The notes beneath the pieces were generated by a model that had not been told where the DNA came from, did no database searches, and saw nothing but the letters and a program-made list of their open reading frames with translations. DNA of 64,000 nucleotides from Myotis daubentonii (taxonomy: Eukaryota > Chordata > Mammalia > Chiroptera > Vespertilionidae): contig NC_081844.1 of NCBI RefSeq assembly GCF_963259705.1, positions 33,173,341-33,237,340 on the forward strand, read 5' to 3'. This document shows, in pieces, positions 10,972 to 22,281 of this stretch (position 1 is its first letter; every line of letters starts with the position of its first letter). The position numbers were made by a program, and so were the translations under genes.

Positions 10972-11041
10972 GGTTAATCCTCATCTGAGGATATTTTTTC
11001 CATTGATTTTTAGAGAAAGGAGAAGGGAGGGAGGGGGTCAG

Positions 11042-11092
<51 letters not shown>

Positions 11093-11237
11093 GAACATCA
11101 ATGTGAGAGACACACATGAATTGGTTGCCTCCGGCACCTGCCCTTGACCAGGAATCAAACCCTTGACCCAGAATCGAACCCTTGACCCTTTGGTGGGCAG
11201 GTTGAAGCTTTAACCACTGAGCAACACCAGTCAGGAC
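10972..11237 (-). repeat. Ves-type SINE (antisense) with internal (GA)n
   Basis: The antisense copy begins with TTAATCCTCATCTGAGGATA and ends with CACCAGTCAGGAC. A (GA)n run (about 11043-11085) has expanded from the SINE CT-rich region. The segment around the B-box is duplicated: the CCCTTGACC...AATC(A/G)AACCC module occurs twice. Confidence 0.9.
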
Positions 11238-11248
11238 ATGAATAAACA

Positions 11249-11459
11249 TTTTTAAATATTTTTATTTATTTCAGAGGAAGGGAGAGGGAGAGATAGAAAC
11301 ATCAATGATGAGAGAGAATCATTGATCGGCTGCCTCCTGCATGCCTCCTACTGGGGATTGAGCCCACAACCTGGGCATGTGCCCTTGACTGGAATTGAAC
11401 CTGGGACCCCTCAGTCCTCAGGCCAGTGCTCTATCCACTAAGCCAAACCAGCTAGGGCA
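11249..11459 (-). repeat. Ves-type SINE (antisense)
   Basis: From an ATTTTTATTTATTTCAGAGG tail to ACCAGCTAGGGCA head, with GAGAGAATCATTGATCGGCT and the ATTGAGCCC/AATTGAACC boxes in order. Confidence 0.9.
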
Positions 11460-11569
11460 TGCATCCATTCTTTTTACCGTGAGTTTGTTTTTGTTTCAGA
11501 ATCATTGCCCTTCCTGCCTTTTAGGTCTTCATTTGCCTGGTGTAGCTTTATCCATTCTTTTTCTTTTTC

Positions 11570-11731
11570 TTTAATTGATTTTGGGAGAGAGAGAGAAACA
11601 TCGATGTGAGAGCAAAACATTCATTGGCTGCCTGGAGCCAGCAACCCAGGCATGTACCCTGAAGGGGAATTGAACCGTGACTTCCTGGTTCATGGGTCAA
11701 TGGTCAACCACTGAGTCACATCAGCAGGACC
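11570..11731 (-). repeat. Ves-type SINE (antisense, diverged)
   Basis: AATTGATTTTGGGAGAGAG tail, GAAACATCGATGTGAG, a partly deleted middle, and the head CTGAGTCACATCAGCAGGAC. Confidence 0.85.
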
Positions 11732-11784
11732 AGAGCAGAAGTTTTTAATTAATTAATTTTTTATTTTATTATTATTATTATTTT

Positions 11785-12040
11785 TTTGCCATCCTCACTG
11801 GATGATATTTTTTCCCTCATTGATTTTTTAGAGAGCATGGAAGGGAAGGGGAGAGGCAGAGAGAGAGACATCTATGTCAGAGAGACACATTGATTGGTTG
11901 CCTCCCAGCTGGGGCCATGGATAGAGCCTGAAACCAAAACTGAGGTACGTGCCCTTGACATGCCCTTGACTGGAATCGAAACCGAGATTCTTCAGTCCGC
12001 AGGCCAACGATCTAACCACTGAGAAAAACAGGCGAGGGCA
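11785..12040 (-). repeat. Ves-type SINE (antisense)
   Basis: Starts CCATCCTCACTGGATGATAT and ends AACAGGCGAGGGCA. It contains a short internal duplication of the CCCTTGACATG segment near 11952-11970. Confidence 0.88.
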
Positions 12041-12221
12041 GAAGTTTTTAATTTTAATGAAGGCCACCTTGTCAATGCTGCCTTTCATGGATTCTCCCTT
12101 TATATCTAAAAAGGCATCACTGTACCCACGCTCATCTAAAGTTTCCCCTATGCTTTAAAATAACTTTTAAATTTCGGAATAATTCTTTATTGACAGAAGA
12201 GTTGTAGAGATAATACAACTC

Positions 12222-12472
12222 TAGCATGTTTGGCTCAGTGGTTGGAATGTCAACCTGCAGGCTGAAGGGTCCCGGGTTCGATTCCCGTCAAGGGCACATA
12301 CCTCATTTGCAGTCTTGATCCCTGGCCTGGGTCTGGGTGCAGGGGGGAGGCAGCCAATCGATGTGTCTCTCTCATATCAATGTCTCTCTCTCTCTGCCTC
12401 TCCCCCTCCCTTCCACTCTCTAAAAATCAATGGAAAAATATCTCCGAGTGAGGATTAACAAACAAACAAAAA
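12222..12472 (+). repeat. Ves-type SINE
   Basis: TTTGGCTCAGTGGTTGGAAT (A-box region), GGGTTCGATTCCCG (B-box), CT-rich region, CTCTAAAAATCAATGG and GTGAGGATTAACAAACAAAC tail. Confidence 0.93.
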
Positions 12473-12883
12473 GAGATAATACGAACTAAATGCCACACTT
12501 TGTTCAGTTTCCCAGGTTTTCCTCCCACGTCCCATTCTGTTCCAGAACCCCACAGGGCGTCAAAACATCTTTTCCTTTGAATTTTCCAAGTCACCTGGTT
12601 CTCTTGTGTGCACATAAAGTTAGATTTTTGACCCCCTTTAAAATTAGGAATATTTTTTAAAAATAAGTGAGTTTATCTCATTTACATTTATTTGTATGCC
12701 AGAGATTTCTAGCTTTACTCTGATAATGTGGTTTTAATTTTTCTTCCATCAATGCCTCTTGCTGATTGCTTTGTTTCTTTGATTGTGGTCAATGTTTTCT
12801 TGGATCCCCCCCCCTCCAGTAGTTGGGGAAGAATACAGCATTTTATAATTCTACCAGTAGTCACTTCTATTTTTATTTAAAAG

Positions 12884-12900
12884 TTTTATTTATTGATTTT

Positions 12901-12951
<51 letters not shown>

Positions 12952-13087
12952 TTGATTTGTTGTTCCATTTACTTATGCCTTCATTGGTTGACTCTTGTAT
13001 GTGCCTGACCAGGGATTGAACCTGCAACCTTGGCATATCAGGACGATGCTCTAACCAACTGAGCAACTGAGCTACCTGACCAGGGAA
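12884..13087 (-). repeat. tRNA-derived SINE (antisense) with (GA)n
   Basis: On the minus strand it has a CCCTGGTCAGGTAGCTCAGT head and GGTTCAATCCCTGG B-box, then ACAAATCAATGTTTCTC and a CT run. The head with 'AGTTGGTTAGAGC'-type A-box marks a subfamily different from the 'GTGGTTGAGC' Ves copies, shared with the copy at 22555. Confidence 0.88.
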
Positions 13088-13160
13088 GTAGTCACTTTTA
13101 GGTTAAAACAACAGTGACCTTAATTTCTCAAATAAGCAGTTTTATTAAAATAATAGTATC

Positions 13161-13372
13161 GCCCAACTAGCATGGCTCAGTGGTTGAGCATTGACCTATG
13201 AACCAGGAGGTGACAGTTCAATTTCCCATCAGATCAGGGCACATGCCAGGTTGCAGTCTCCATTCCCAGTAGGGGGTGTGCAGGAGGCAGCCCATCAATG
13301 ATTCTCTCTCATCATTGATGTTTCCATCTTTCTCTCCCTCTCCCTTCCTCTCTGAAATAATAAAAAAGAACA
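13161..13372 (+). repeat. Ves-type SINE
   Basis: CATGGCTCAGTGGTTGAGCA, GACCTATGAACCAGGAGGTG, GGGTGTGCAGGAGGCAGCCC and ATGATTCTCTCTCATCATTG in order, then A-rich tail. Confidence 0.93.
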
Positions 13373-13689
13373 GTATCTATCTTGTAAACTTGAAACTAAT
13401 ATAATATTGTATGTCAACAATAATTATTGGAAATTTAAAACATTTTTTAAAAAGAATAGTATTTATGGTCTCCACGCCCATTAAAGATTTTTAGCTGAAT
13501 CTTCAAACTCTCAATTTTTGTTGATACAATTGAGAATTTTTGTTCCAGTTTTTTTTTTGCTATTAAATCATTATGTTTGTAAATTATGCATCATCTCTCA
13601 AAATATATATTTACTATCTGTCTTATAATCACATTTGTAATCATCCTACATGCCCAGAGCAATATTTAATTGCTACTTCTTGGGGATTT

Positions 13690-13860
13690 ATTTATTTTGC
13701 TTTCTTCTCCCCCAGCTTTATTGAGGTATAATTGACAAATAAAACTGCAAGGTAGTTAATGTGTACATCGTGGTAACTTCATATGCATGTACATTGTGGA
13801 AAAGGATTCCCACCGTCTGGTTAGTTAACCATCCATCACCCCACGCATTTATATACACAT
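13690..13860 (+). repeat. L1M 3' fragment
   Basis: CAGCTTTATTGAGGTATAAT, then GACAAATAAAACTGCAAGG, then a GTACATCGTGGTAACTTCAT-like segment, which is the order of the old L1 3' module. Confidence 0.75.
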
Positions 13861-14419
13861 AGATGTTTTTTCTTTTTAAAAAATAAACCTTTATTTCTGA
13901 TTATAAACATACATTCTCTTCTGAAAATGAGGAAAACCTAATAAGACACAAATAGGAAAATTCGAATCATCACAGTCGTACTACCAAGAAACAGCTGTCA
14001 TATAGACTTTCATGTCTAACCTATCAGATTTCATGCATACTTTATGTGGGCTCAAATCATGCACCTGTCTTAAAAATCTGCTTTTAAAAAACTCAAAACT
14101 AATAAGATTTGGTGAACATTGAACAATTTTTATATTTTTCTTAAATTTTATTTTTTTCATCAGCATTTATCTCCTCTATGCCGTCTTGCACCTCCACCCA
14201 TCCCTCCCCACCCCCGCAATCAACACACTGTAGTCCATGTCCATGAATTCTCTCTTCCCTCTTTCTCTCTCTCTCAATCCCTCCACCCTCCCACCCTGCC
14301 CAGAGCTGTCTACCTGCTCTCTGTCTATGAATCTGTCTCTATTTTGCTTGGTAGTTATATATTTTTGGTGAAAATTCTTTTATTGCCTTTAAAATGTGAG
14401 GTTATAGAAGAAAGATCTG

Positions 14420-15200
14420 ATCCCAGCCTGCCTGACTTTTTAAATTAAATTGGGGTGACATTTTTCAACATGAACATATAGGTTTCAGGTGTGGGTTTCT
14501 ATGTTACAAGATCTACATATTGCACCGTGTGCCCACCACCCAAAGTCAAATCTTCTCCTATCACCATGTATTAGGACCTCTGATTTTTTTTTCTTTTGCA
14601 GGTTGTTTTTATAAGCTTGATTTTTAAAGAACAATTTCCAATTTACAGGAAAACATTTAGGACAATACAAAGAGTTTCTATAAACCACACTCAGTCTCCC
14701 TGATTATCAGCTTCTTACATTAGTATCATACATTTGTCACACTTAATGAACCAATATTGCTATGTAATTGATAACTGAAGTTCATACTACATGCCTATTT
14801 CCTTAGTTTCCCCAAAATGCCATTTTTCTGCCCCAGAATCCCGCAGGACCTTCAGCCCCCCTGTCTGTTTAGGTTCCTCTTGGCTGAGACTGTGCTTACA
14901 TTTTGTTTGTTTTCATCTGCATTCTTCTTGTATGTTTCCCCTTAGTCTTGAAATGCACAAATTTCCCCGGTAGAAATGTAGGTGTTGCTTGTTTTACGAT
15001 CATTTTGCCTCAAAAAATGAAAGCCCTTTTTGGACTATAGATTCAGGCCCCTTTTTATCTGAGGAAAGTTTTCTTTGCTAGATTACAACTCTGTTTGGGA
15101 GCACCGTGCTCTGTTTAGTCCATTTTTTTCTGCCTTCCGGAACAATCTACCAAACGAGTGATCCACATGAATTTGATTTTTGGTAATGTGGATTCTGATA
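14420..15200 (+). repeat. L1-derived sequence
   Basis: AAATTAAATTGGGGTGACAT and TATAGGTTTCAGGTGTGGG (14440-14500), then GAACAATTTCCAATTTACAG and CCCTGATTATCAGCTTCTTA, resemble L1 3' flanking modules. At least two fragments are joined and boundaries are approximate. Confidence 0.55.
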
Positions 15201-15639
15201 CAACATCTAACGATTTTAAAATGTTTGCTCTGTTGTTATTTATTCCTTTCTATCATTCTATAGCCCTGCCTTCTAGCTTAAGATGCCAGCCTGTGCTCAT
15301 CTTAGCCTTTTCTTAGCATTTAATCCTTCATCTTTTTCTCTGTATAATCCATGTCCTCTTTCATTTCCTTCAGAGAGCATGAAGCATTTGTCATCTCTTT
15401 CCTGGAGCAGCTCTCTTAGCAACATGTGCTCCTCTCTGCAGCTCTGATCTCCTTGAAGGCTTGGGCTCTTTTCTTAGTTTTCATGAAATTTATTCTTATG
15501 TTTAGTTACCCTTAAGTAAAGGCAGAGCTGAGATGACTACGGCTTGCTAGAGAATTGTGTGACTGTTCTTTTCTCCTGACTGCTGGCCAGTCCTCCTGCA
15601 GTGGAGCATTGAGAATGCTTATCCACGGCCAGTGGGGGT

Positions 15640-15740
15640 GTAAGTTGGTTCAGCCACATTGGAAGACTGACCATTCCCACTTATTTTGAGTCCCAGCAAT
15701 TCACTCCTGAGAAAATGACCCAGAGCAATGAGGGCTTATG

Positions 15741-15787
<47 letters not shown>

Positions 15788-16235
15788 ATGCAAGATGGTT
15801 GATGATAGATTTACTCATGGATGCCCCCAACTAATGTCCATCCAACCCAAATACTGAAGAATGAATACATACATGGCGGTGTATTCATACAATGGAATGT
15901 TACAGGACAAGAAGAAAACATAAGCTACCAATATACCTTACCTACATGGTGCATCTCCCAGACATGATGTTAAGCAAAAGAAGCCAGATACGTGAATTTC
16001 AAGAACTCTTGGAAAATAATTCTTGGTGATGGAGGTCAGAGTAGTGATGACCTCCAGGGGGTAGAGACTGCTGAGGCGGGTAGGAGGGAGCCTTCTGGGA
16101 TGAAGGAAACGTTGCAGATCTTCAGTGGGGTGGAGTTAGTAGGTGTATCTATATGTAAATATTCATCCAGCTATAAACAAAACCCTGTGATCATAAACTG
16201 CACACTGGAGGTCATTCCATTCAGCCTTATGATGG
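15640..16235 (-). repeat. L1M fragment (antisense)
   Basis: The order GTTGGTTCAGCCACATTGGA, CCAGCAATTCACTCCTGAG, ATACAATGGAATGTTACAGG and TTAAGCAAAAGAAGCCAGAT is the reverse complement of the old L1 3' module. It is interrupted by a CA microsatellite. Confidence 0.78.
15744..15785. repeat. (CA)n microsatellite
   Basis: About 21 uninterrupted CA units within the antisense L1 fragment. Confidence 0.96.
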
Positions 16236-16389
16236 CGAAACAGGAGTCTGGGGCAGGTGCTGGTCCCGTGTTGTTTTCTGGATGTGCTGTTTAGCTCAGG
16301 TCTTTGGTTTTCTGTTCACCTGAGAGACGGATGCTGTATCCAGCTTCTGACCACAGCTGGGAGATTGCTTTCTGTCAGTGTGGGAATGC

Positions 16390-16850
16390 CCTTCTGTGGT
16401 CAGCAGAGTAACAGCCCCTCAAATGTCCCCATCCTCGTCCTGGGACCTGTGGACTTGTCACCTCGTGTAGTAAAGGGGCATTGCAGATCGAATTGAGTCA
16501 AGGACCCTAAGGTTGGGATGGGATGGCCCTAGATTACCCGAGAGGGGCCAGTGCCGTCCCAGGGCCCTCCTAAGAGGGAGGCAGGAGGGTGAGAGTCAGA
16601 GACGGAAGAGGCTGTGCTGCTGGCTGTGAGGATGGAGGAAGGGGCCTGAGCCAGGGATGTGGCGCCTCTAGAAGCTGGAAAAGGCCAGAAACGATTCTCC
16701 CCGGAGCCTTCGGAGGGACCAGCTCTGCCCACACCAGGAGGTTAGGACTTCTGACCTCCAGAACCATCAGAGAGCAAATCTGTGTTGTCTTACACCACCG
16801 AGTTTGTAAAGATTTGTTACAGCAGAAATAGGAAAGAATGCCCCCTTCGA
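16390..16850 (-). repeat. Ancient mammalian interspersed repeat (same module as 2338-2705, opposite strand)
   Basis: The order CATCCTCGTCCTGGGACCTG, AAGGGGCATTGCAGATCGAA, TAAGAGGGAGGCAGGAGGGT, CTAGAAGCTGGAAAAGGCCA, TGACCTCCAGAACCATCAGA and TTTGTTACAGCAGAAATAGG matches a well-known old mammalian repeat. I recognise the module but not its exact family. Confidence 0.7.
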
Positions 16851-17189
16851 CTTAGGTAAGTCACCCATGCATGGTGGAAGGTGAGCCACCGCAGGGAAAG
16901 CCTCATTAGCTGCAAGCATTTGACTCATGGTGTCCCCCACCCACACTCCCTCTCACGGGCAGTCTCCAGCGACCACGAGGGGATCTCTGCCCTGGGAGAT
17001 GCTCTGCTCTCCCCACCACTGTTACAGGAACTGAGGCTGGAGAGGGAGCAGAGTCACAGCCGTGCCCTCAGCGGGGGAGGTGTTTGACCTTGTGGACTGG
17101 GCAGTGGTGGAGGGGCTGACTGTCAGGACGGGGGGAGGCCGGGCCATGGGGGCTGTGAGCAGGCTGGCAGCATCCGTCTCTCAGGCTGA

Positions 17190-17360
17190 TCAGTGCTCTC
17201 CCAGCAGATCCATGTGGGTCGATACAAAATTAATTAGAGTAATCAACTTGGCCACACCACGGGGAGCACCCACACAGGTGTAGGCCACTAATTGGTAGGA
17301 GCTGACAGTGTGTCCCCAGTGTCTTCAAGGTATTAACACTGCTTCCCTCTCCACAGATTA
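17190..17360. promoter_or_regulatory. Candidate conserved regulatory island
   Basis: Repeat-free block with AAAATTAATTAGAGTAATCA (overlapping homeodomain TAATTA cores), GGTGTAGGCCACTAATTGG and AGATTAATTACC. It has the same look as the other AT-cored islands in this flank. Confidence 0.4.
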
Positions 17361-17620
17361 ATTACCTTTTTGCTTCTTCCACCTCATTCCTTGCTCCTGG
17401 ACCTGCCCTTCCTGGGGAGGAGGAGTGCAGGGTGGTGTGGGAAGGGTGGCATAGAGGATGCTGGGTGCCTGCGTGTCCCCTCCCTCAGGGTGAGGTGGGG
17501 AGAGTCAGACCCAGAGGGAGGCAGATGGCTGCATCCAGTGCTGGAAGTTCAGTACCTGTGATTCAACATGGCCTTGGAAGTGCCGGCATGCAGTCCCATT
17601 GGATGTGGGACACACGGGGA
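17360..17620. other. Unique sequence, nothing recognised
   Basis: GC-rich stretch leading into the ATCC array, without repeat or coding signature. Confidence 0.3.
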
Positions 17621-17624
17621 CAAT

Positions 17625-18215
17625 TGTCCATCCACTTATCTGTCTATGCATCTGTTCATCTGTCTATGTGTATGGTCAGTTATCTGTCCAGGCATCATCC
17701 ATACATGTATTCATCCTTCACTCATTCATTCCATCTACCCATCCATCCACCCATCCATTCATCATTCATCTGTCCATCATCCACCCATTATCATCTATCC
17801 ATCCTTCCATCCATCTATCCATTCATTCATCCATTCATCTGGCCATCTGTACATCTATTATTCATAATACACCCTTCTATCCATACATTCATTCATTTAT
17901 CCATCACCTATCTGTCCATTCATGTTTCCATACACCCATCATGCATTGTCTGTCTATCCATCCATTCATATATCACCCATCATCCATCCATAGACCCATG
18001 CTTTTATTCATCGTTCATCCATTCATCCACCCACTTACCCATCTACCATGTGTCTATTCACCCATCCACCCAAACATTTGTTTACATATTGATGTAGGCA
18101 CCTACTTATATATCTAGTCTGCCTATGTATTCACTTGCCCATCATGGCTTCATTGATTCATTCATCCATCTTTGTACCACCTAGTCCTTCATTCATTCCA
18201 CTCTCTACCCTCCAC
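17625..18215. repeat. Second degenerate (ATCC)n-type array
   Basis: About 0.6 kb of imperfect ATCC/CATC/ATTC units. All forward frames read as Ile/His/Pro/Ser repeats. It resembles the array at 7255-8200. Confidence 0.92.
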
Positions 18216-18685
18216 TTCTCTCCCCCTTCCCACCACAATTTAACTCTTAATTGATTGCTTTCTCATGTGCAGGTCCTGCTCTAACCCTTTCATGTATTTC
18301 CTCTTGTCCGCCCTCTACCCACCCATCCATTCTTTGGTCTGTTCATCCAATTGTATCCCTGAGTGTATGTCTGTCTCCCCAACTTCCAGTCAACACTTAT
18401 CCGGTCCCCTCTATGCAGGGGTGAGTCATGGCTGGGAAGGGACACTCAGTCCTCTTGCCAGGGGGAGGATGAGCCTCAAAGGCCTAGAGATGGGACTTGA
18501 GGGGAGATAAGAAATTTCAACCAGAAAGGATTTTTCAACCCTGGGCTGGAGAGGGGGGCTCTGCTTTCTGGGGATAGTGGCACCAGTAGTAAATTTTAAA
18601 TTACAAACATATTTATTATATGAAGTGGTAAAAAAAAAAATACTTTCAGCTGTACCAAATAAAACAGCAAAAAGACCCCCATCTC

Positions 18686-18885
18686 TTGCCCAGCTGGTGT
18701 GGCTCAGTGGTTGAGCGTTGACCTATGAACCAGGAGGTCATGGTTCAATTCCTGGTCAGGGCACACGCCTGGGTTTTGGGCTTGATCCCTAGTAGGGGGT
18801 GGGCAGGAGGCAGCCCATAGATGTTTCTCTCTCATCATTGATGTTTCTAATTCTCCCTTCTTCTCTGAATTCAATGAACTTTTAA
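18686..18885 (+). repeat. Ves-type SINE
   Basis: CCCAGCTGGTGTGGCTCAGT, GACCTATGAACCAGGAGGTC, GGTTCAATTCCTGG B-box, and TCTCTCATCATTGATGTTTC. The A-rich tail is eroded. Confidence 0.93.
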
Positions 18886-19321
18886 AGACCCCTGTCTCAG
18901 TCCTTCTCCCCACTGACACGTCACCGGGGTCTTGGGTCTCCTTCCAGACACGGGCTTGCTTTGTTCAGGTGTGTGCATCTGCTCATGTGTCTCTCTTCCA
19001 ACGCTCTTTGACCTCAGGATTGTCATTAGGTGACACACCTCCGAACTCAGCCCACATGAGCACTTTCAGTTCCCCACAGTGTTCCACCAGGAGCCAGACC
19101 TCCTGGACCAGCCTCCTTTTGAGGGACATTGAGGTGGCCTCATGACCGCAGACTTTGTCGCAAAAAAAACACAATGAGGAAATTCCCCCAAGAGGAAGCA
19201 CAGCAATGACATGACCAATGACATGAAAAACTAAACTTCATGAGTTAGAACCACTGCATGCCACTGGGGCAGAATTCCTTTTACATGCGTCATATTTGCT
19301 ATAACTCACCAAACACTAGAC

Positions 19322-19534
19322 CAGCTGTGGGCAAACTACGGCCCGCGGGCCGGATCCGGCCCGTTTGAAATGAATAAAACTAAAAAAAAAAAGACTGTAC
19401 CCTTTTATGTAATGATGTTTACTTTGAATTTACATTAGTTCACACAAACACTCCATCCATGCTTTTGTTCCGGCCCTCCGGTCCAGTTTAAGAACCCATT
19501 GTGGCCCTCGAGTCAAAACGTTTGCCCACCCCTG
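19322..19534. mobile_element. Non-autonomous hAT element (MITE) with target duplication
   Basis: The ends form terminal inverted repeats: CAGCTGTGGGCAAAC at the left, and CAGGGGTGGGCAAAC when the right end is read on the minus strand. The flanks are CACTAGAC (19314-19321) and CGCTAGAC (19535-19542), an 8-bp duplication with one A/G difference, as expected for hAT. The interior has CGGCCCGCGGGCCGGATCCG. It has no transposase frame and is 213 bp long. I am confident of the superfamily but not the subfamily name. Confidence 0.9.
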
Positions 19535-19614
19535 CGCTAGACTAAGATCCGTGCCTTTCACTCTGTATAAATTTTATCTCATCATTTTTGCACTTGTAGA
19601 AATGTTTTTGTATC

Positions 19615-20335
19615 GTGTTAAAATCGACATACCGTAAAACTGACCATCCTAACCATTCTTGATATCCAGTATTGTGTTAGTTCCAGGTGTGCAGCGTAGT
19701 GGTTAGACCATCATAGACTTTACAAATGTGCCCCTTGGTATTTCCAGTGCCCACCTGGCACCATACATAGTCTCACAATATTATTGACTGTATTCCCTGT
19801 GCTGTACTTTCCATCCCCAGGACCATTTTGTAATTACCAATTTGTACTTCTTAATCCCTTCGCTTTTTTCTCACACTCACCCCACCCCTCCCTTTTCGCA
19901 GCCATCAGTCTGTTCTGTGCACTATGAGTCTGTTTCTGTTTTGTTTATTCATTTATATTGTTCTTTCGATTCCACATATAAGTTAAGTAATATGGTATTT
20001 GTCTTTCTCTATTTCACTTAGCATAATACCCTCTAGGTCCATCCATGCTGTTGCAAATAGTAAGATTTCATGCTTTTTATGGCCAAGTAATATTCCATTG
20101 TATATATATACAGTATGCCACAGCTTTTTTATCCACTCACATATAGATGGGCACCTAAATCGCTTCAATATCTTGGCTATTGTAACTAATGCTATCAACA
20201 GAGGGGTGCATATATCCTTTCAAATTGGAGTTTTGGGTTTCTCTGGGTATATACCTAGAAGTGGAATCACTGACTCATAAGGCAGTTCCATTTTTTAATT
20301 TTTTCAGGACCCTCCATACTGTTTTCATTTTTGTT
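19615..20335 (+). repeat. L1 3' module
   Basis: ACCGTAAAACTGACCATCC, TTAGTTCCAGGTGTGCAGCG, TTTCACTTAGCATAATACCC, CCATCCATGCTGTTGCAAAT and ATTCCATTGTATATATATAC follow L1 order. A Ves SINE then interrupts it, and it continues briefly at 20590-20650. Confidence 0.8.
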
Positions 20336-20590
20336 GTTGTTAAACCTCACCCAAGGATATTTTTTTCCATTGATTTTTATAGACAGTGCAAGGGAGGGAT
20401 GGAGGAAGGGAGGGAGAGAGAAAGAAAGATGTGAGAAAGACACATTGATTGGTTGCTTCTCGCATGCACCCCAACCGGGACTGGGGATTGAACCTGCAAT
20501 CCAGCTATGTGCCCTTGACCAGGAATCAAACCCAGGACCCTTCAGTGCACAAGAGGACGCTTTAACCGCTTAGCACACTGGCTGGGGCCC
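20336..20590 (-). repeat. Ves-type SINE (antisense)
   Basis: TTAAACCTCACCCAAGGATA tail through GAACCTGCAATCCAGCTATG and ACCAGGAATCAAACCCAGGA to CACACTGGCTGGGG head, inserted into L1 sequence. Confidence 0.92.
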
Positions 20591-20647
20591 CTCCTGGGGA
20601 GATATTTCCAAATGGAAATCCTGGATTGTATACAGTCTTCGATTATT

Positions 20648-20755
20648 AATATATATATATATTTCCGAGAGAAAAAGGGAGAGGGAGAGAGATAGGAACA
20701 TCAGTGATGAGAGGAATCATCTATAGGCTGCCTCCTACACACACCCTACCTGGTG
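20648..20755 (-). repeat. Ves-type SINE, truncated (antisense)
   Basis: Only the 3' half remains: ATATATTTCCGAGAGAAAAA, GGAACATCAGTGATGAGAGG and AGGCTGCCTCCTACACACAC. The tRNA-like head is missing. Confidence 0.75.
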
Positions 20756-21359
20756 ACCCACGCTGTATGGAGGGAAGTGCTCAACCCAGGAAAGAGGACA
20801 GCTGTGGGCTGTATGGGAAAGGGACTCAGCATAGGGACCCAGCTCTCTCCCTGGAGCCATACAACCCAGTCTCTCCTCACACAACTAAGTCCTCTCCCAG
20901 TCGCCCCCCTCCACTGAGGCCCAGGGTGACGGGCTGCCAACAAGGTTGTGCGTTAGCCCTGTGAGAGGGCGCCGGGCAGAATCCCCTCTCCCTGGAGGAC
21001 AAACCCCAGCTGATTTTCACAGCCAGATGTTATGTGCTCCTCTTCCCAGCTCTAGTGCTCTGGGCTGGAGCCCGACGTGGGGTTGAGACCTTGTGCTCCT
21101 CGGGGGCCCTTTGCAGCTGAAACATCCCTCCAGATTCTCAACAGCTGCACGTGGTGCGGGGCCAACCCCTTCCACGTTTCTGCCTCCCTAACCGTCTCGA
21201 GTGACTTCTGTGAATCTGGTTATAAGACGTATGTGCTGCCAGCCTTCAGGTGGTTGTTCAGGTTGATGTTTCCATATTTTAGTTGTCATTCCAGTGTGGT
21301 TCTGGGAGGAGGTGAGTGTCAATTCCACGTACTCTGCCACCCTCTTGGATCCCCATCCT

Positions 21360-21516
21360 AACCATTTTTAAGTGCACAGTTCAGTGGCATTAAGCCCATC
21401 ATTGTCATGTAACGATCACCACCATCCATCTCCAGCACTATCTCATCTTTCCAAACTGAAACTCTGTCCACATTAAACACTACCTCCTCATCCCCAGCCC
21501 CTGGCACCCACCCTCT
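21360..21516 (+). repeat. L1M 3' module, left of LTR insertion
   Basis: AACCATTTTTAAGTGCACAG, GTAACGATCACCACCATCCA and AAACTGAAACTCTGTCCACA, ending CCTGGCACCCACCCTCT. It continues at 21880. Confidence 0.82.
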
Positions 21517-21879
21517 GTGCTGCACCAGCACGGCCAAGGGTGGACCTGAGGAGGGGCGGTGAAGGATTGAAGAAAAGACAGACAAGAGAATACAGCTGGG
21601 GCTCGGTGGATCTCCCCTGCCTGGATGAGGACACAAAAGACCCAGCCTGCAAGCCGATGCTTTATTTTATAGTCTGATTAAAAGAAGGGTAGATTAACAT
21701 GTATACAAATGTTCTTGACTGGGCACCTCCCACAGCCCATTAGCTACTTAGGAAAGAATTAGGGAGGGCTACAAGGTCAGGCTTAATTATCCTAGGAGAG
21801 CTCTGCCTCCAGGCTGGGACTTGTTTGTGGCCCTGCCACAGGTCACCCTGAGGCTTGACCCTAGAGCTGCTCTCTACCA
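21517..21879 (-). mobile_element. Solo LTR of an endogenous retrovirus (antisense), nested in L1
   Basis: On the minus strand the 363-bp block begins TGGTAGAGAG, carries a TATA-like ACTATAAAATAAAGC that combines promoter and polyadenylation signal, and ends in a CA-terminated GTGCAGCAC segment. This is LTR layout (U3-R-U5). The flanks CCCTCT and CCATCT are a plausible 6-bp target duplication with one change. No internal retroviral genes adjoin it, so it is a solo LTR. The exact ends are uncertain by a few bases and the family is not assigned (6 bp and the fused TATA/poly-A motif suggest class II). Confidence 0.68.
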
Positions 21880-22280
21880 CCATCTGCTCTCTGTCTCTAT
21901 GGGTCTGACTCCTCTAGGGCCCTCTTATGAGTAGAATTATACAGTATTTGTCCTTCTGGGTCTGACTTATTTCAATGAACATTCTGTTTTCAAGGTCCAT
22001 CCATGCTGTAGGGAGTGTCAGTTCACTACTATTCATGGCAGAGTAATATTTCAGTGTGAGGACGGGTCACCTTGTGTATATCCATTCCTCCATCCATGGA
22101 TACTGGATTATGCCCACCTGTTGGCCATGGTGAATCGTGCTGTGTTTCTACGAAGGTGTGTTTCCATGTGTCTGTTTCAGTGCCTCTTTTCAGTTCTTCT
22201 GGGGAGATATTTAGAAATGGAAATCCTGGATTGTATACCGTCTTCATTTATTCTTGTATATATGTATATATTTTATTTTG
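21880..22280 (+). repeat. L1M 3' module, right of LTR insertion
   Basis: TCTGTCTCTATGGGTCTGAC, AGAATTATACAGTATTTGTC and CAAGGTCCATCCATGCTGTA continue the L1 module interrupted at 21516. Confidence 0.82.
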
Positions 22281-22281
22281 T

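Noticed and set aside
17432..18117. Overlapping frames of up to 221 residues with His-Pro-Ser-Ile repeats
   Set aside because: They translate the ATCC array in three frames; every frame looks alike, so the signal is the DNA repeat.
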